Source of the DNA: Streptomyces lincolnensis
GTDB lineage: Bacteria; Actinomycetota; Actinomycetes; Streptomycetales; Streptomycetaceae
Assembly: GCF_001685355.1 (NCBI RefSeq)
Contig: NZ_CP016438.1
Coordinates: forward strand, 8,122,001 to 8,186,000
Direction: 5' to 3'
DNA length: 64,000 bases
The notes beneath the pieces were generated by a model, which was given only the letters and a program-made list of their open reading frames with translations, searched no databases and was not told where the DNA came from. The translations under genes were made by a program, and so were the position numbers. Shown here in pieces: positions 26,298-33,617 of the stretch. The first letter of the stretch is position 1, and every line of letters starts with the position of its first letter.

Positions 26298-27554
26298 GTG
26301 AGTGGCGACGAGACGGTGTCCGACCCGCCGGCCTTCCCGGGGCGGCGGTGGCTGCTGCCGTCCGCCGTGGCCCACGAGTTCGACGCCAACGCCGACGCCG
26401 GTCCGCGCGGGCCGCGACACCGGCGCACCGCGCGTGACTGGATCGTCGACTTCACCTGCTTCTTCGTCGCCGTCCTCGTCGGCCTGGTCGGCGCCGACGC
26501 GGTCACCAACAACCCTCATGTGCCCGAGGGGATCGCCGTCCTCGACCAGTGGATCGGCGCGCTCGCGTGCGCCGCGGTGTGGCTGCGTCGCCGCTGGCCG
26601 GTCGGGCTGGCCCTCGCGACCGTCCCCGTCGGGATCATCTCCGACACCGCGGGCGGCGCCTGCATGATCGCCCTGTTCACGCTCGCCGTGCACCGCCCCT
26701 TCCGGTACGTCGCCTGGGTGGGCGGCATCAACATCGCGCTGATCCCGGTGTACTTCTGGCTGCGCCCCGACCCCGAACTGTCGTACCTGGTCGCGGTCGT
26801 CATCTTCGTCCTGATGACCGCCGCGCTGGTCGGCTGGGGCCTGGTCGTGCGCGCCAAGCGGCAGCTCTGGCTGAGTTTCCGCGACCGTGCGCGCCAGGCC
26901 GAGAACGAGGCGAGCCTGCGTGCGGAGCAGGCGCAGCGGCTCGCCAGGGAGGCCATCGCCCGCGAGATGCACGACGTCCTCGCCCACCGTCTGACCCTGC
27001 TGAGCGTGCACGCGGGCGCCCTGGAGTTCCGTCCGGACGCGCCCCGTGAGGAGGTCGCGCGGGCGGCCGGCGTCATCCGGGAGAGCGCGCACGAGGCGCT
27101 CCAGGACCTGCGGGAGATCATCGGCGTGCTCAGGGCGGCCGAGCCCGACGACACGGGCCGCCCCCAGCCGACGCTGGCCGCGCTGGACGTCCTCGTCGCC
27201 GAGTCCCGCGAGGCCGGCATGAAGGTCACCCTCGACAGCCGCGTCACCGACGCCGCCGGGGTTCCCGCCTCCATCGGCCGCACCGCCTACCGCATCGCCC
27301 AGGAGGGCCTCACCAACGCCCGCAAGCACGCCCCCGGCACCGAGGTCACGGTGACCGTCACCGGCGCCCCGGGCGAGGGCCTGGAGGTGTCCGTCAGCAA
27401 CCCGCCCTCCGAGGGCGAGGTCCCCCACGTCCCCGGTTCCGGCCAGGGCCTCATCGGCCTGACGGAGCGAGCCACCCTCGCCGGCGGCCACCTGCACCAC
27501 GGGCCGCACGACGACGGGGGCTTCCGGGTGCGGGCGTGGCTGCCGTGGGGGTGA
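26298..27554 (+). CDS. Two-component sensor histidine kinase (HisKA_3 type)
   Basis: About 418 aa. An N-terminal region with several hydrophobic segments (about residues 45-195) leads to a coiled linker and the dimerisation helix AIAREMHDVLAHRLTLLSVHAGALEF, where His is the phosphorylation site. The ATPase part has YRIAQEGLTNARKHAPG (N box) and GSGQGLIGLTERATLAGG (G box). This is the NarX/DegS type that pairs with LuxR-like regulators, and one follows 237 nt downstream. The GTG at 26298 appears leaderless. The signal sensed is unknown; there is no extracellular sensor domain, so it may be a membrane or intramembrane cue. Confidence 0.92.
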   Translation: MSGDETVSDPPAFPGRRWLLPSAVAHEFDANADAGPRGPRHRRTARDWIVDFTCFFVAVLVGLVGADAVTNNPHVPEGIAVLDQWIGALACAAVWLRRRWPVGLALATVPVGIISDTAGGACMIALFTLAVHRPFRYVAWVGGINIALIPVYFWLRPDPELSYLVAVVIFVLMTAALVGWGLVVRAKRQLWLSFRDRARQAENEASLRAEQAQRLAREAIAREMHDVLAHRLTLLSVHAGALEFRPDAPREEVARAAGVIRESAHEALQDLREIIGVLRAAEPDDTGRPQPTLAALDVLVAESREAGMKVTLDSRVTDAAGVPASIGRTAYRIAQEGLTNARKHAPGTEVTVTVTGAPGEGLEVSVSNPPSEGEVPHVPGSGQGLIGLTERATLAGGHLHHGPHDDGGFRVRAWLPWG

Positions 27555-27791
27555 GACGGGGGCGCGGGGCCGACCGGGCGTCCCAGGCGGGGCCCGGGCG
27601 CGCGATCCGGCCTTCCCCGGCGACCTGCGGGTGCCCGACCCGGCCGGCCGCGAGCGCGCCGTCGTGCCAACACCGCGCCCCCACACGCACGTTGACGCGA
27701 CGCGACATACCGTCCCGTCCCGGGGCCGTCCCCCGGCCAGGCTCACCCGACCTGCTCACCCGTGCTCGGTAACCGTGATTACGTAGGGCCC

Positions 27792-28472
27792 ATGACTGCG
27801 ATCAGACTGCTCCTCGTCGACGACGACCCGCTCGTCAGGGCCGGCCTGTCCCTGATGATGGGCGGCGCCGAGGACATCGAGATCGTCGGTGAGGCGGCCG
27901 ACGGCGGCGAGGTCGAGGAACTCGTCGACCGCACCCGGCCGGACGTCGTCCTCATGGACATCCGGATGCCCGTGACGGACGGCCTGACCGCCACCGAGCG
28001 CCTGCGGGCCCGGACCGAGGCCCCGCAGGTGGTGGTCCTGACCACCTTCCACGCCGACGAGCAGGTGCTGCGGGCGCTGCGCGCGGGAGCCGCCGGATTC
28101 GTCCTCAAGGACACCCCGCCCGCCGAGATCCTCGCCGCGGTACGCCGGGTCGCGGCCGGCGACCCCGTCCTGTCGCCCACGGTGACCCGCCAGTTGATGA
28201 CCCACGCGGCCGGCGCCTCCGCCGACACGCGCCGCACGCGCGCGCGTGCCCGGATCGCCGCCCTCAACGACCGGGAGAGCGAGGTCGCCGTCGCGGTCGG
28301 CCGGGGCCTGTCCAACGCCGAGATCGGCACCGCCCTCTTCATGAGCGTCGCCACGGTCAAGACCCACGTCTCCCGCATCCTGGCCAAGCTCGACCTCAAC
28401 AACCGTGTCCAGATCGCCCTGTTGGCCTACGACGCGGGGCTTCTGGAGGACGTGGGGGAGGACGGGCACTAG
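27792..28472 (+). CDS. NarL/LuxR-family response regulator
   Basis: A 226-aa regulator: a receiver with the acidic pair in LLVDDDPLV, the phospho-acceptor Asp in VVLMDIRMPVTDG, the Thr of VVLTTFHAD and the Lys of FVLKDTPP. A LuxR-type helix-turn-helix follows (LNDRESEVAVAVGRGLSNAEIGTALFMSVATVKTHVSRILAKL). It partners the upstream kinase. The 237-nt gap between them holds no convincing ORF and may contain its own promoter. The start is ATG at 27792, not the upstream in-frame codon. Its target is not evident; the P450 56 nt downstream is the nearest candidate. Confidence 0.93.
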   Translation: MTAIRLLLVDDDPLVRAGLSLMMGGAEDIEIVGEAADGGEVEELVDRTRPDVVLMDIRMPVTDGLTATERLRARTEAPQVVVLTTFHADEQVLRALRAGAAGFVLKDTPPAEILAAVRRVAAGDPVLSPTVTRQLMTHAAGASADTRRTRARARIAALNDRESEVAVAVGRGLSNAEIGTALFMSVATVKTHVSRILAKLDLNNRVQIALLAYDAGLLEDVGEDGH

Positions 28473-28527
28473 GCGGCGCCGCCGGACGTTGGGCGGGTGA
28501 GGGGCAGAGGGGTAGGAGGGGGACGGC

Positions 28528-29712
28528 ATGGACGACGTGATCGATCTCGGGGAGTACGGCGACGCGTTCCGCACGGACCCGCACCCGGTGTACGCCGGCC
28601 TGCGCGAGCGCGGCCCGGTGCACCGGATCCGACCCCCCGGGTCCACGCCCGACTACTGGTCCTGGCTCGTCGTCGGCCACGAGGAGGTGCGGGCCGCGCT
28701 CGCCGACCCCCGGCTGTCCAAGGACGGCCGGCGCATCGGCATGGTGTTCAACGACGAGCAGCTGATCGGCCGCCACCTGCTGGGCACCGACCCGCCCGAG
28801 CACACCCGGCTGCGCGGACTCGTCTCCCGCGCCTTCACCATGCGGCGGGTGGAGCGGCTGCGGCCCCGGGTCCAGGAGATCACCGACGGCCTCCTCGACG
28901 CGATGCTTCCGCTCGGCCGGGCCGACCTGGTGGAATCGCTCGCCTACCCGCTGCCGATCACGGTGATCTGTGAACTCCTCGGCGTCCCCGAGATGGACCG
29001 CGCGGAGTTCCGCAAGCAGTCGACGGAGGTCGTCGCACCCACCAGCCCCGAGAACTCCTACGACGCCGTCCTGAGGCTCGGCGAATACCTCACCGAGCTG
29101 ATCGAGGACAAGCGGCGCTCCGGACCCGGCGACGACCTCCTCGGCGATCTGATCCGCACCACCGCGGAGGACGGCGACCGGCTCTCCCCGGCGGAACTGC
29201 GCGGCATGGCCTTCCTGCTGCTGATCGCCGGCCACGAGACGACGGTCAACCTCATCACCAACGCCGTCCACGCCCTGCTCACCCACCCCGACCAACTCGC
29301 CGCCCTGCGCGCCGACATGAGCCTCGTGGACAGCGCGGTCGAGGAGACCCTGCGCCACGAGGGCCCCGTGGCGAACGCCACGTTCCGGTACGCCGCCGAG
29401 CCCCTGGAGATCGCCGGCACCCCCATCGCCCAGGGCGACCCCGTGATGATCGGCCTCACCGCCGCCGACCGCGACGAGGCCCGCTACCCCGACCCGCACC
29501 GTTTCGACATCCACCGCGACACCCGCGGTCACGTCGCCTTCGGCCACGGCATCCACTTCTGCGTGGGCGCCCCCCTGGCCCGTCTGGAGGCCCGCACCGC
29601 GCTGCGCTCCCTCCTGGAGCGCGCCCCGGCCCTCACCCTGGACGGCCCGCCGGGGGAGTGGCTGCCGGGCATGCTCATACGGGGGCTGCGCAGCCTGCCG
29701 GTGCGGTGGTAG
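28528..29712 (+). CDS. Cytochrome P450 (soluble, CYP105/107-like)
   Basis: A 394-aa soluble bacterial P450. Landmarks are LLGTDPPEHTRLRGLVSRAFT, the I-helix oxygen-activation motif LLIAGHETTVNLI near residue 233, the ExxR of EETLRHEGP, and the haem loop FGHGIHFCVGAPLARLEAR with the cysteine ligand near residue 345. It hydroxylates or epoxidises a small molecule using external ferredoxin and reductase; no ferredoxin gene is adjacent. The gene follows the response regulator in the same direction and may belong to its operon. Substrate unknown; no biosynthetic cluster is beside it. Confidence 0.95.
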   Translation: MDDVIDLGEYGDAFRTDPHPVYAGLRERGPVHRIRPPGSTPDYWSWLVVGHEEVRAALADPRLSKDGRRIGMVFNDEQLIGRHLLGTDPPEHTRLRGLVSRAFTMRRVERLRPRVQEITDGLLDAMLPLGRADLVESLAYPLPITVICELLGVPEMDRAEFRKQSTEVVAPTSPENSYDAVLRLGEYLTELIEDKRRSGPGDDLLGDLIRTTAEDGDRLSPAELRGMAFLLLIAGHETTVNLITNAVHALLTHPDQLAALRADMSLVDSAVEETLRHEGPVANATFRYAAEPLEIAGTPIAQGDPVMIGLTAADRDEARYPDPHRFDIHRDTRGHVAFGHGIHFCVGAPLARLEARTALRSLLERAPALTLDGPPGEWLPGMLIRGLRSLPVRW

Positions 29713-29789
29713 GCCCTCGGCGGCGGCGCGGGAGGCCGGGCCCGCTCACAGCGCCACCGGTGGCGCCGGTCCGCGGCGACCGTACGCCC

Positions 29790-30812
29790 TCACAGGACCG
29801 CCGACGCGTCCCCGCCCGGAATCTCCGCCAGCCACACGACCCTGCGCTCCCGACGGGACACCTCGCACGCCTCGGCCACCCGCAGCGCCTGCAAGGCCTC
29901 GCGCCCGTCGCACGGGTTGGCCAGCTCCCCCCGCACCACGTCGACGAACGCGCACAGCTCGGCCTCGTAGGCGGGCCCGAACCGCTCCAGGAACCCCGTC
30001 CACGGCTTGTCCGCGGCCGGCGGCCCCGTCGGCTCGGTGGACGCGATGGGCGTACGGTCGTCCAGCCCGACCACGACCTGGTCCAGCTCCCCGGCCAACT
30101 CCATCCGCACGTCGTAGCCCGCCCCGTTCAGCCGCGTCGCGGTCACCGTGGCGAGCGTGCCGTCGTCCAGGGTGAGCAGCGCCGCCCCGGTGTCCACGTC
30201 GCCCGCCTCACGGAACATCGCCCCGCCGGCGTCGGACCCGGCCGCGTACACGTCGAGGATCTCGCGCCCGGTCACCCAGCGCAGCACGTCGAAGTCGTGG
30301 ATCGCCGTGTCCCGGTACAGCCCGCCGGAGACCGGCAGATACGCGGCCGGCGGCGGCGCCTGGTCGGAGGTCAGTGCCCGCACGGTGTGCAGCCGCCCGA
30401 GCCGCCCCGAGCGGACCGCCTCGCGTGCCCCCGTGTAACCCGCGTCGAAGCGGCGCTGGAAGCCCATCTGGAGGACCGTGCCCGCCGTCTCGACCTCGCC
30501 GATCGCCTGTAAGGTGCCCGCCAGATCGATCGCGATGGGCTTCTCGCAGAACACGGGCAGCCCCGAGCGTGCTGCCCGACCGATCAGTTCGGCGTGGGCC
30601 GACGTCGACGTGGTGATCACCACGGCGTCCACGCCCCACCTGAAGATCTCGTCCACTCCGGGCGCCGCCGTCTCGCCCAGCCGGTACGCGAGATCCTGGG
30701 CCCGTGCCGGGTCCGCGTCCGTGAGGATCAAGGAGCCGACCTCCCGGTGCCGGCTGAGTGTGTTCGCGTGAATGGTGCCGATGCGGCCCGTACCGATGAC
30801 GCCGATGCGCAT
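29790..30812 (-). CDS. iolG: Gfo/Idh/MocA oxidoreductase, inositol 2-dehydrogenase-like
   Basis: A 340-aa NAD-dependent sugar or polyol dehydrogenase. It starts MRIGVIGTGRIGTIHANTL (Rossmann GxGxxG), has VFCEKPIAIDLAGT (catalytic Lys) and YRDTAIHDFDVLRWVTG (the Asp/His pair). The wording is close to myo-inositol dehydrogenases, but other sugar oxidoreductases share it, so the symbol is tentative. A leaderless promoter and a divergent GntR regulator lie upstream, and a ROK sugar kinase lies beyond, suggesting a sugar or polyol catabolic switch. The much longer upstream frame on this strand is a shadow of the genes opposite and is rejected. Confidence 0.8.
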   Translation of the reverse strand: MRIGVIGTGRIGTIHANTLSRHREVGSLILTDADPARAQDLAYRLGETAAPGVDEIFRWGVDAVVITTSTSAHAELIGRAARSGLPVFCEKPIAIDLAGTLQAIGEVETAGTVLQMGFQRRFDAGYTGAREAVRSGRLGRLHTVRALTSDQAPPPAAYLPVSGGLYRDTAIHDFDVLRWVTGREILDVYAAGSDAGGAMFREAGDVDTGAALLTLDDGTLATVTATRLNGAGYDVRMELAGELDQVVVGLDDRTPIASTEPTGPPAADKPWTGFLERFGPAYEAELCAFVDVVRGELANPCDGREALQALRVAEACEVSRRERRVVWLAEIPGGDASAVL

Positions 30813-30818
30813 GTGAAC

Positions 30819-30848
30819 AAAATGTGGGCGGAGACCCCGCGCTGTCAA
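30819..30848 (-). promoter_or_regulatory. Promoter for the iolG-like gene
   Basis: Read on the minus strand, TTGACA (30848-30843) is followed after 18 nt by CATTTT (30824-30819), which ends 6 nt before the ATG at 30812. There is no ribosome site, so a leaderless transcript is likely. Confidence 0.55.
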
Positions 30849-30854
30849 TGCGTA

Positions 30855-30864
30855 TGTCCGGACA
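30855..30864. promoter_or_regulatory. Palindrome in the divergent gap, candidate GntR operator
   Basis: TGTCCGGACA is a perfect 10-bp palindrome between the two divergent promoters, just upstream of the -35 of the dehydrogenase promoter. Its position fits a site for the adjacent GntR protein controlling both genes. Confidence 0.5.
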
Positions 30865-30914
30865 ATCGAACTACACAACTTCCCGTCAACAACGCACGGA
30901 GCTACGCTCGGGCC

Positions 30915-31679
30915 GTGCCGAAACCAGAAGTGGATCCGACTGTGACCCTCGATCTCCGTGTGGACCGCAGCAGCCCCGTGCCGCTGTACTTCCAGCTGTC
31001 CCAGCAGCTGGAGGCCGCCATCGAGCACGGGGCGCTCACCCCCGGCAGCCTCCTGGGCAACGAGATCGAGCTGGCCGCCCGGCTCGGCCTGTCGCGGCCC
31101 ACCGTCCGCCAGGCCATCCAGTCGCTCGTCGACAAGGGCCTGCTCGTGCGCCGCCGCGGTGTCGGCACCCAGGTCGTGCACAGCCAGGTCAAGCGCCCCC
31201 TGGAGCTCAGCAGCCTCTACGACGACCTGGAGGCGGCGGGCCAGCGCCCCGCGACGAAGGTCCTCGTCAACACGGTCGTCCCGGCGCCCGCCGAGATCGC
31301 GGCCGCGCTCGGCGTGGCCGAGGACAGCGACGTGCACCGGGTGGAACGGCTGCGTCTCGCGCACGGCGAGCCCATGGCGCACCTGTGCAACTACCTGCCG
31401 CCCGGTCTGCTCGACCTCGACACCGAGCAGCTCCAGTCGACCGGCCTCTACCGCATGATGCGCGCCGCGGGCATCACCCTCCACAGCGCCCGCCAGTCCA
31501 TCGGCGCCCGCGCCGCCACCGCCGCCGAGGCCGAACGCCTCGCCGAACAGGAGGGCGCCCCGCTCCTCACCATGCAGCGCACCACCTACGACGACACCGG
31601 CCGCGCGGTCGAGTACGGCACCCACACCTACCGCCCGACCCGCTACTCGTTCGAGTTCCAGCTCCTGGTACGTCCCTGA
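30915..31679 (+). CDS. GntR-family (HutC/UTRA) transcriptional regulator
   Basis: A 254-aa regulator with an N-terminal winged helix (PLYFQLSQQLEAAIEHGALTPGS, then ELAARLGLSRPTVRQAIQSLVDKGLLVRRRGVGTQV) and a UTRA ligand domain (residues about 90-250, with MRAAGITLHSARQSIGARAATAAEAERL and MQRTTYDDTGRAVEYG). The GTG at 30915 has TACGCT 6 nt upstream and no ribosome site, so it is probably leaderless. It is divergent from the dehydrogenase, which it likely represses until a sugar or sugar-phosphate effector binds. Similar regulators control inositol use in Streptomyces, but that link is inferred. Confidence 0.9.
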   Translation: MPKPEVDPTVTLDLRVDRSSPVPLYFQLSQQLEAAIEHGALTPGSLLGNEIELAARLGLSRPTVRQAIQSLVDKGLLVRRRGVGTQVVHSQVKRPLELSSLYDDLEAAGQRPATKVLVNTVVPAPAEIAAALGVAEDSDVHRVERLRLAHGEPMAHLCNYLPPGLLDLDTEQLQSTGLYRMMRAAGITLHSARQSIGARAATAAEAERLAEQEGAPLLTMQRTTYDDTGRAVEYGTHTYRPTRYSFEFQLLVRP

Positions 31680-31796
31680 GGGCACGGTTCCGGCTGGTCG
31701 CAATGTAAGGACAAGAGAGCAGCGGCGATGGTCGGGCACTCCGCTTTGCTCCCCTGCACAGCACCCATACCCGCGGTGAGGCAGAATCGGGCCTTG

Positions 31797-32945
31797 ATGA
31801 GCACCTACGGCAACTTCAGCGCCCCCATCGGCTCCCGCCGCGCGCCAGCGCTCCGCACGGTCGGCACAAGGGAGCGCCGCTCGCACCTGACCGCGCCCCG
31901 CGTGCCCACGGTCGGCATCGACATCGGCGGCACCAAGGTCATGGCGGGCGTCGTCGACGCCGACGGCAACATCCTGGAGAAGGTCCGCACCGAGACCCCG
32001 GACAAGTCCAAGAGCCCCAAGGTCGTCGAGGACACCATCGTCGAACTGGTCCTGGACCTGTCCGACCGCCACGACGTGCACGCGGTGGGCATCGGCGCGG
32101 CCGGCTGGGTCGACGCCGACCGCAACCGCGTCCTGTTCGCGCCCCACCTGTCCTGGCGCAACGAGCCGCTGCGCGACCGCATCGCGGGCCGCCTCGCCGT
32201 GCCCGTGCTGGTCGACAACGACGCCAACACGGCCGCCTGGGCCGAGTGGCGCTTCGGCGCCGGCCGCGGCGAGGACCACCTCGTCATGATCACCCTCGGC
32301 ACCGGCATCGGCGGCGCCATCCTGGAGGACGGGCAGGTCAAGCGCGGCAAGTACGGCGTCGCCGGCGAGTTCGGCCATATGCAGGTCGTGCCCGGCGGCC
32401 ACCGCTGCCCGTGCGGCAACCGCGGCTGCTGGGAGCAGTACAGCTCCGGCAACGCGCTGGTCAGGGAGGCCCGCGAGCTGGCCGCCGCCGACTCCCCGGT
32501 GGCGTACGGGATCATCGAGCACGTCAAGGGCAACATCGGCGACATCACCGGCCCGATGATCACCGAGCTGGCCCGCGAGGGCGACGCGATGTGCATCGAG
32601 TTGCTCCAGGACATCGGCCAGTGGCTCGGCGTCGGCATCGCCAACCTCGCGGCGGCGCTCGACCCGTCCTGCTTCGTGATCGGCGGCGGTGTCAGCGCGG
32701 CCGACGACCTGCTGATCGGCCCCGCCCGGGACGCCTTCAAGCGCCAGCTCACCGGCCGCGGCTACCGTCCCGAAGCCCGTATCGCCCGCGCCCAGCTCGG
32801 TCCCGAGGCCGGCATGGTCGGCGCCGCCGACCTCGCCCGTCTCGTCGCCCGCCGCTTCCGCCGCGCCAACCGTCGCCGGGTGGAGCGGTACGAGCGGTAC
32901 GAGCGGTACACGGAGGCCCGTCGCACGTCACAGGGGTCCGCGTGA
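31797..32945 (+). CDS. ROK-family sugar kinase (glucokinase-like)
   Basis: About 382 aa. VGIDIGGTKVMAGVVD (phosphate-binding, near residue 41), VLVDNDANTAAWAEW (catalytic Asp), VMITLGTGIGGAI and the ROK zinc motif GHRCPCGNRGCWEQ (near 201) identify an ATP-dependent sugar kinase, most like glucokinase. An N-terminal extension of about 35 residues (GTRERRSHLTAPRVPTV) precedes the fold and might be regulatory. The C-terminus ends in an RYERYERY repeat. The start may be TTG at 31794 or ATG at 31797; CAGAAT lies at leaderless distance. The next gene overlaps at GTGA. Confidence 0.9.
   Translation: MSTYGNFSAPIGSRRAPALRTVGTRERRSHLTAPRVPTVGIDIGGTKVMAGVVDADGNILEKVRTETPDKSKSPKVVEDTIVELVLDLSDRHDVHAVGIGAAGWVDADRNRVLFAPHLSWRNEPLRDRIAGRLAVPVLVDNDANTAAWAEWRFGAGRGEDHLVMITLGTGIGGAILEDGQVKRGKYGVAGEFGHMQVVPGGHRCPCGNRGCWEQYSSGNALVREARELAAADSPVAYGIIEHVKGNIGDITGPMITELAREGDAMCIELLQDIGQWLGVGIANLAAALDPSCFVIGGGVSAADDLLIGPARDAFKRQLTGRGYRPEARIARAQLGPEAGMVGAADLARLVARRFRRANRRRVERYERYERYTEARRTSQGSA
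32883..32909 (+). repeat. Three 9-bp tandem repeats near the kinase C-terminus
   Basis: GAGCGGTAC occurs three times head to tail, encoding the ERY repeats after VERY at the end of the ROK kinase. The unit keeps frame; copy number probably varies between strains. Confidence 0.85.
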
Positions 32946-33523
32946 CCGCTTCCCTCCCGGGCCACGTCGGATCGTCGCAGGAGCCGGACCGGCCGACGGA
33001 GGACCGTCGCCACATGATCCGCCGCCGGGCGCTCACGCTGACCATCATCGTGCTGCTCATCGGCGTACCGGCCGGCTATCTGGTGATCTCCGCCAACCAG
33101 AGCCGCAACAGCGGCAAGGACAAGGAGGCGAAGTACTCGGCGACCGGCCTCACCGAGGGCTGGCCGTCCAAGCTCCAGCGCCGTATCTACGAGGTGCCGG
33201 TCCCGCACCCGGCGGACCGGATCGCCTACTACGAGACCAACAACTGGAAGACCAGTCGCCTGTACGTCCAGTTCCGCACCACGGACGCGGGCCTGGACGC
33301 CTTCCTCACCGGCATGGGCGTCAACCCGGCCGACCTGAAACCGGGGAAGATCACCATCAGCTCCCGCGACCAGTCGGTCACCGGATGGTCGTTCGCGGGA
33401 CCGGGCACCTGGGCGGGCCTCATCCACAAGCAGAAGAACCCCGCCCCCACGCACGACGTCGTGGTGAACCGGGCCGACCCGGCCGCCCCGATGGTGTTCC
33501 TCGTCTCCCGCACGGTCCCGTAG
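32942..33523 (+). CDS. Membrane-anchored conserved hypothetical protein
   Basis: A 193-aa protein: a short cytoplasmic N-terminus, one membrane helix (ALTLTIIVLLIGVPAGYLVI, about residues 30-50) and an extracytoplasmic domain of about 140 residues with YYETNNWKTSRLYVQFRTT and PGTWAGLIHKQK. There is no lipobox. The GTG start overlaps the ROK kinase stop (GTGA), so the two are co-translated. I do not recognise the domain; similar single-helix proteins occur beside sugar kinases in other streptomycetes, but no function can be given. Confidence 0.75.
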   Translation: MTASLPGHVGSSQEPDRPTEDRRHMIRRRALTLTIIVLLIGVPAGYLVISANQSRNSGKDKEAKYSATGLTEGWPSKLQRRIYEVPVPHPADRIAYYETNNWKTSRLYVQFRTTDAGLDAFLTGMGVNPADLKPGKITISSRDQSVTGWSFAGPGTWAGLIHKQKNPAPTHDVVVNRADPAAPMVFLVSRTVP

Positions 33524-33617
33524 CGGGCCCGGCCGGGTCGCCGGAGCCGATTGTCAGACCCCGCCCGTAAAGTCGGAGACGACTGATCCGACACACGGGC
33601 GGGAGGTGACAGGACGT

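Noticed and set aside
30813..32522. Upstream extension (910 aa in total) of the inositol-dehydrogenase-like frame
   Set aside because: The extension is antisense to the GntR and ROK genes and lacks domain sequence. The Rossmann start MRIGVIG at 30812 has a promoter at the right distance.
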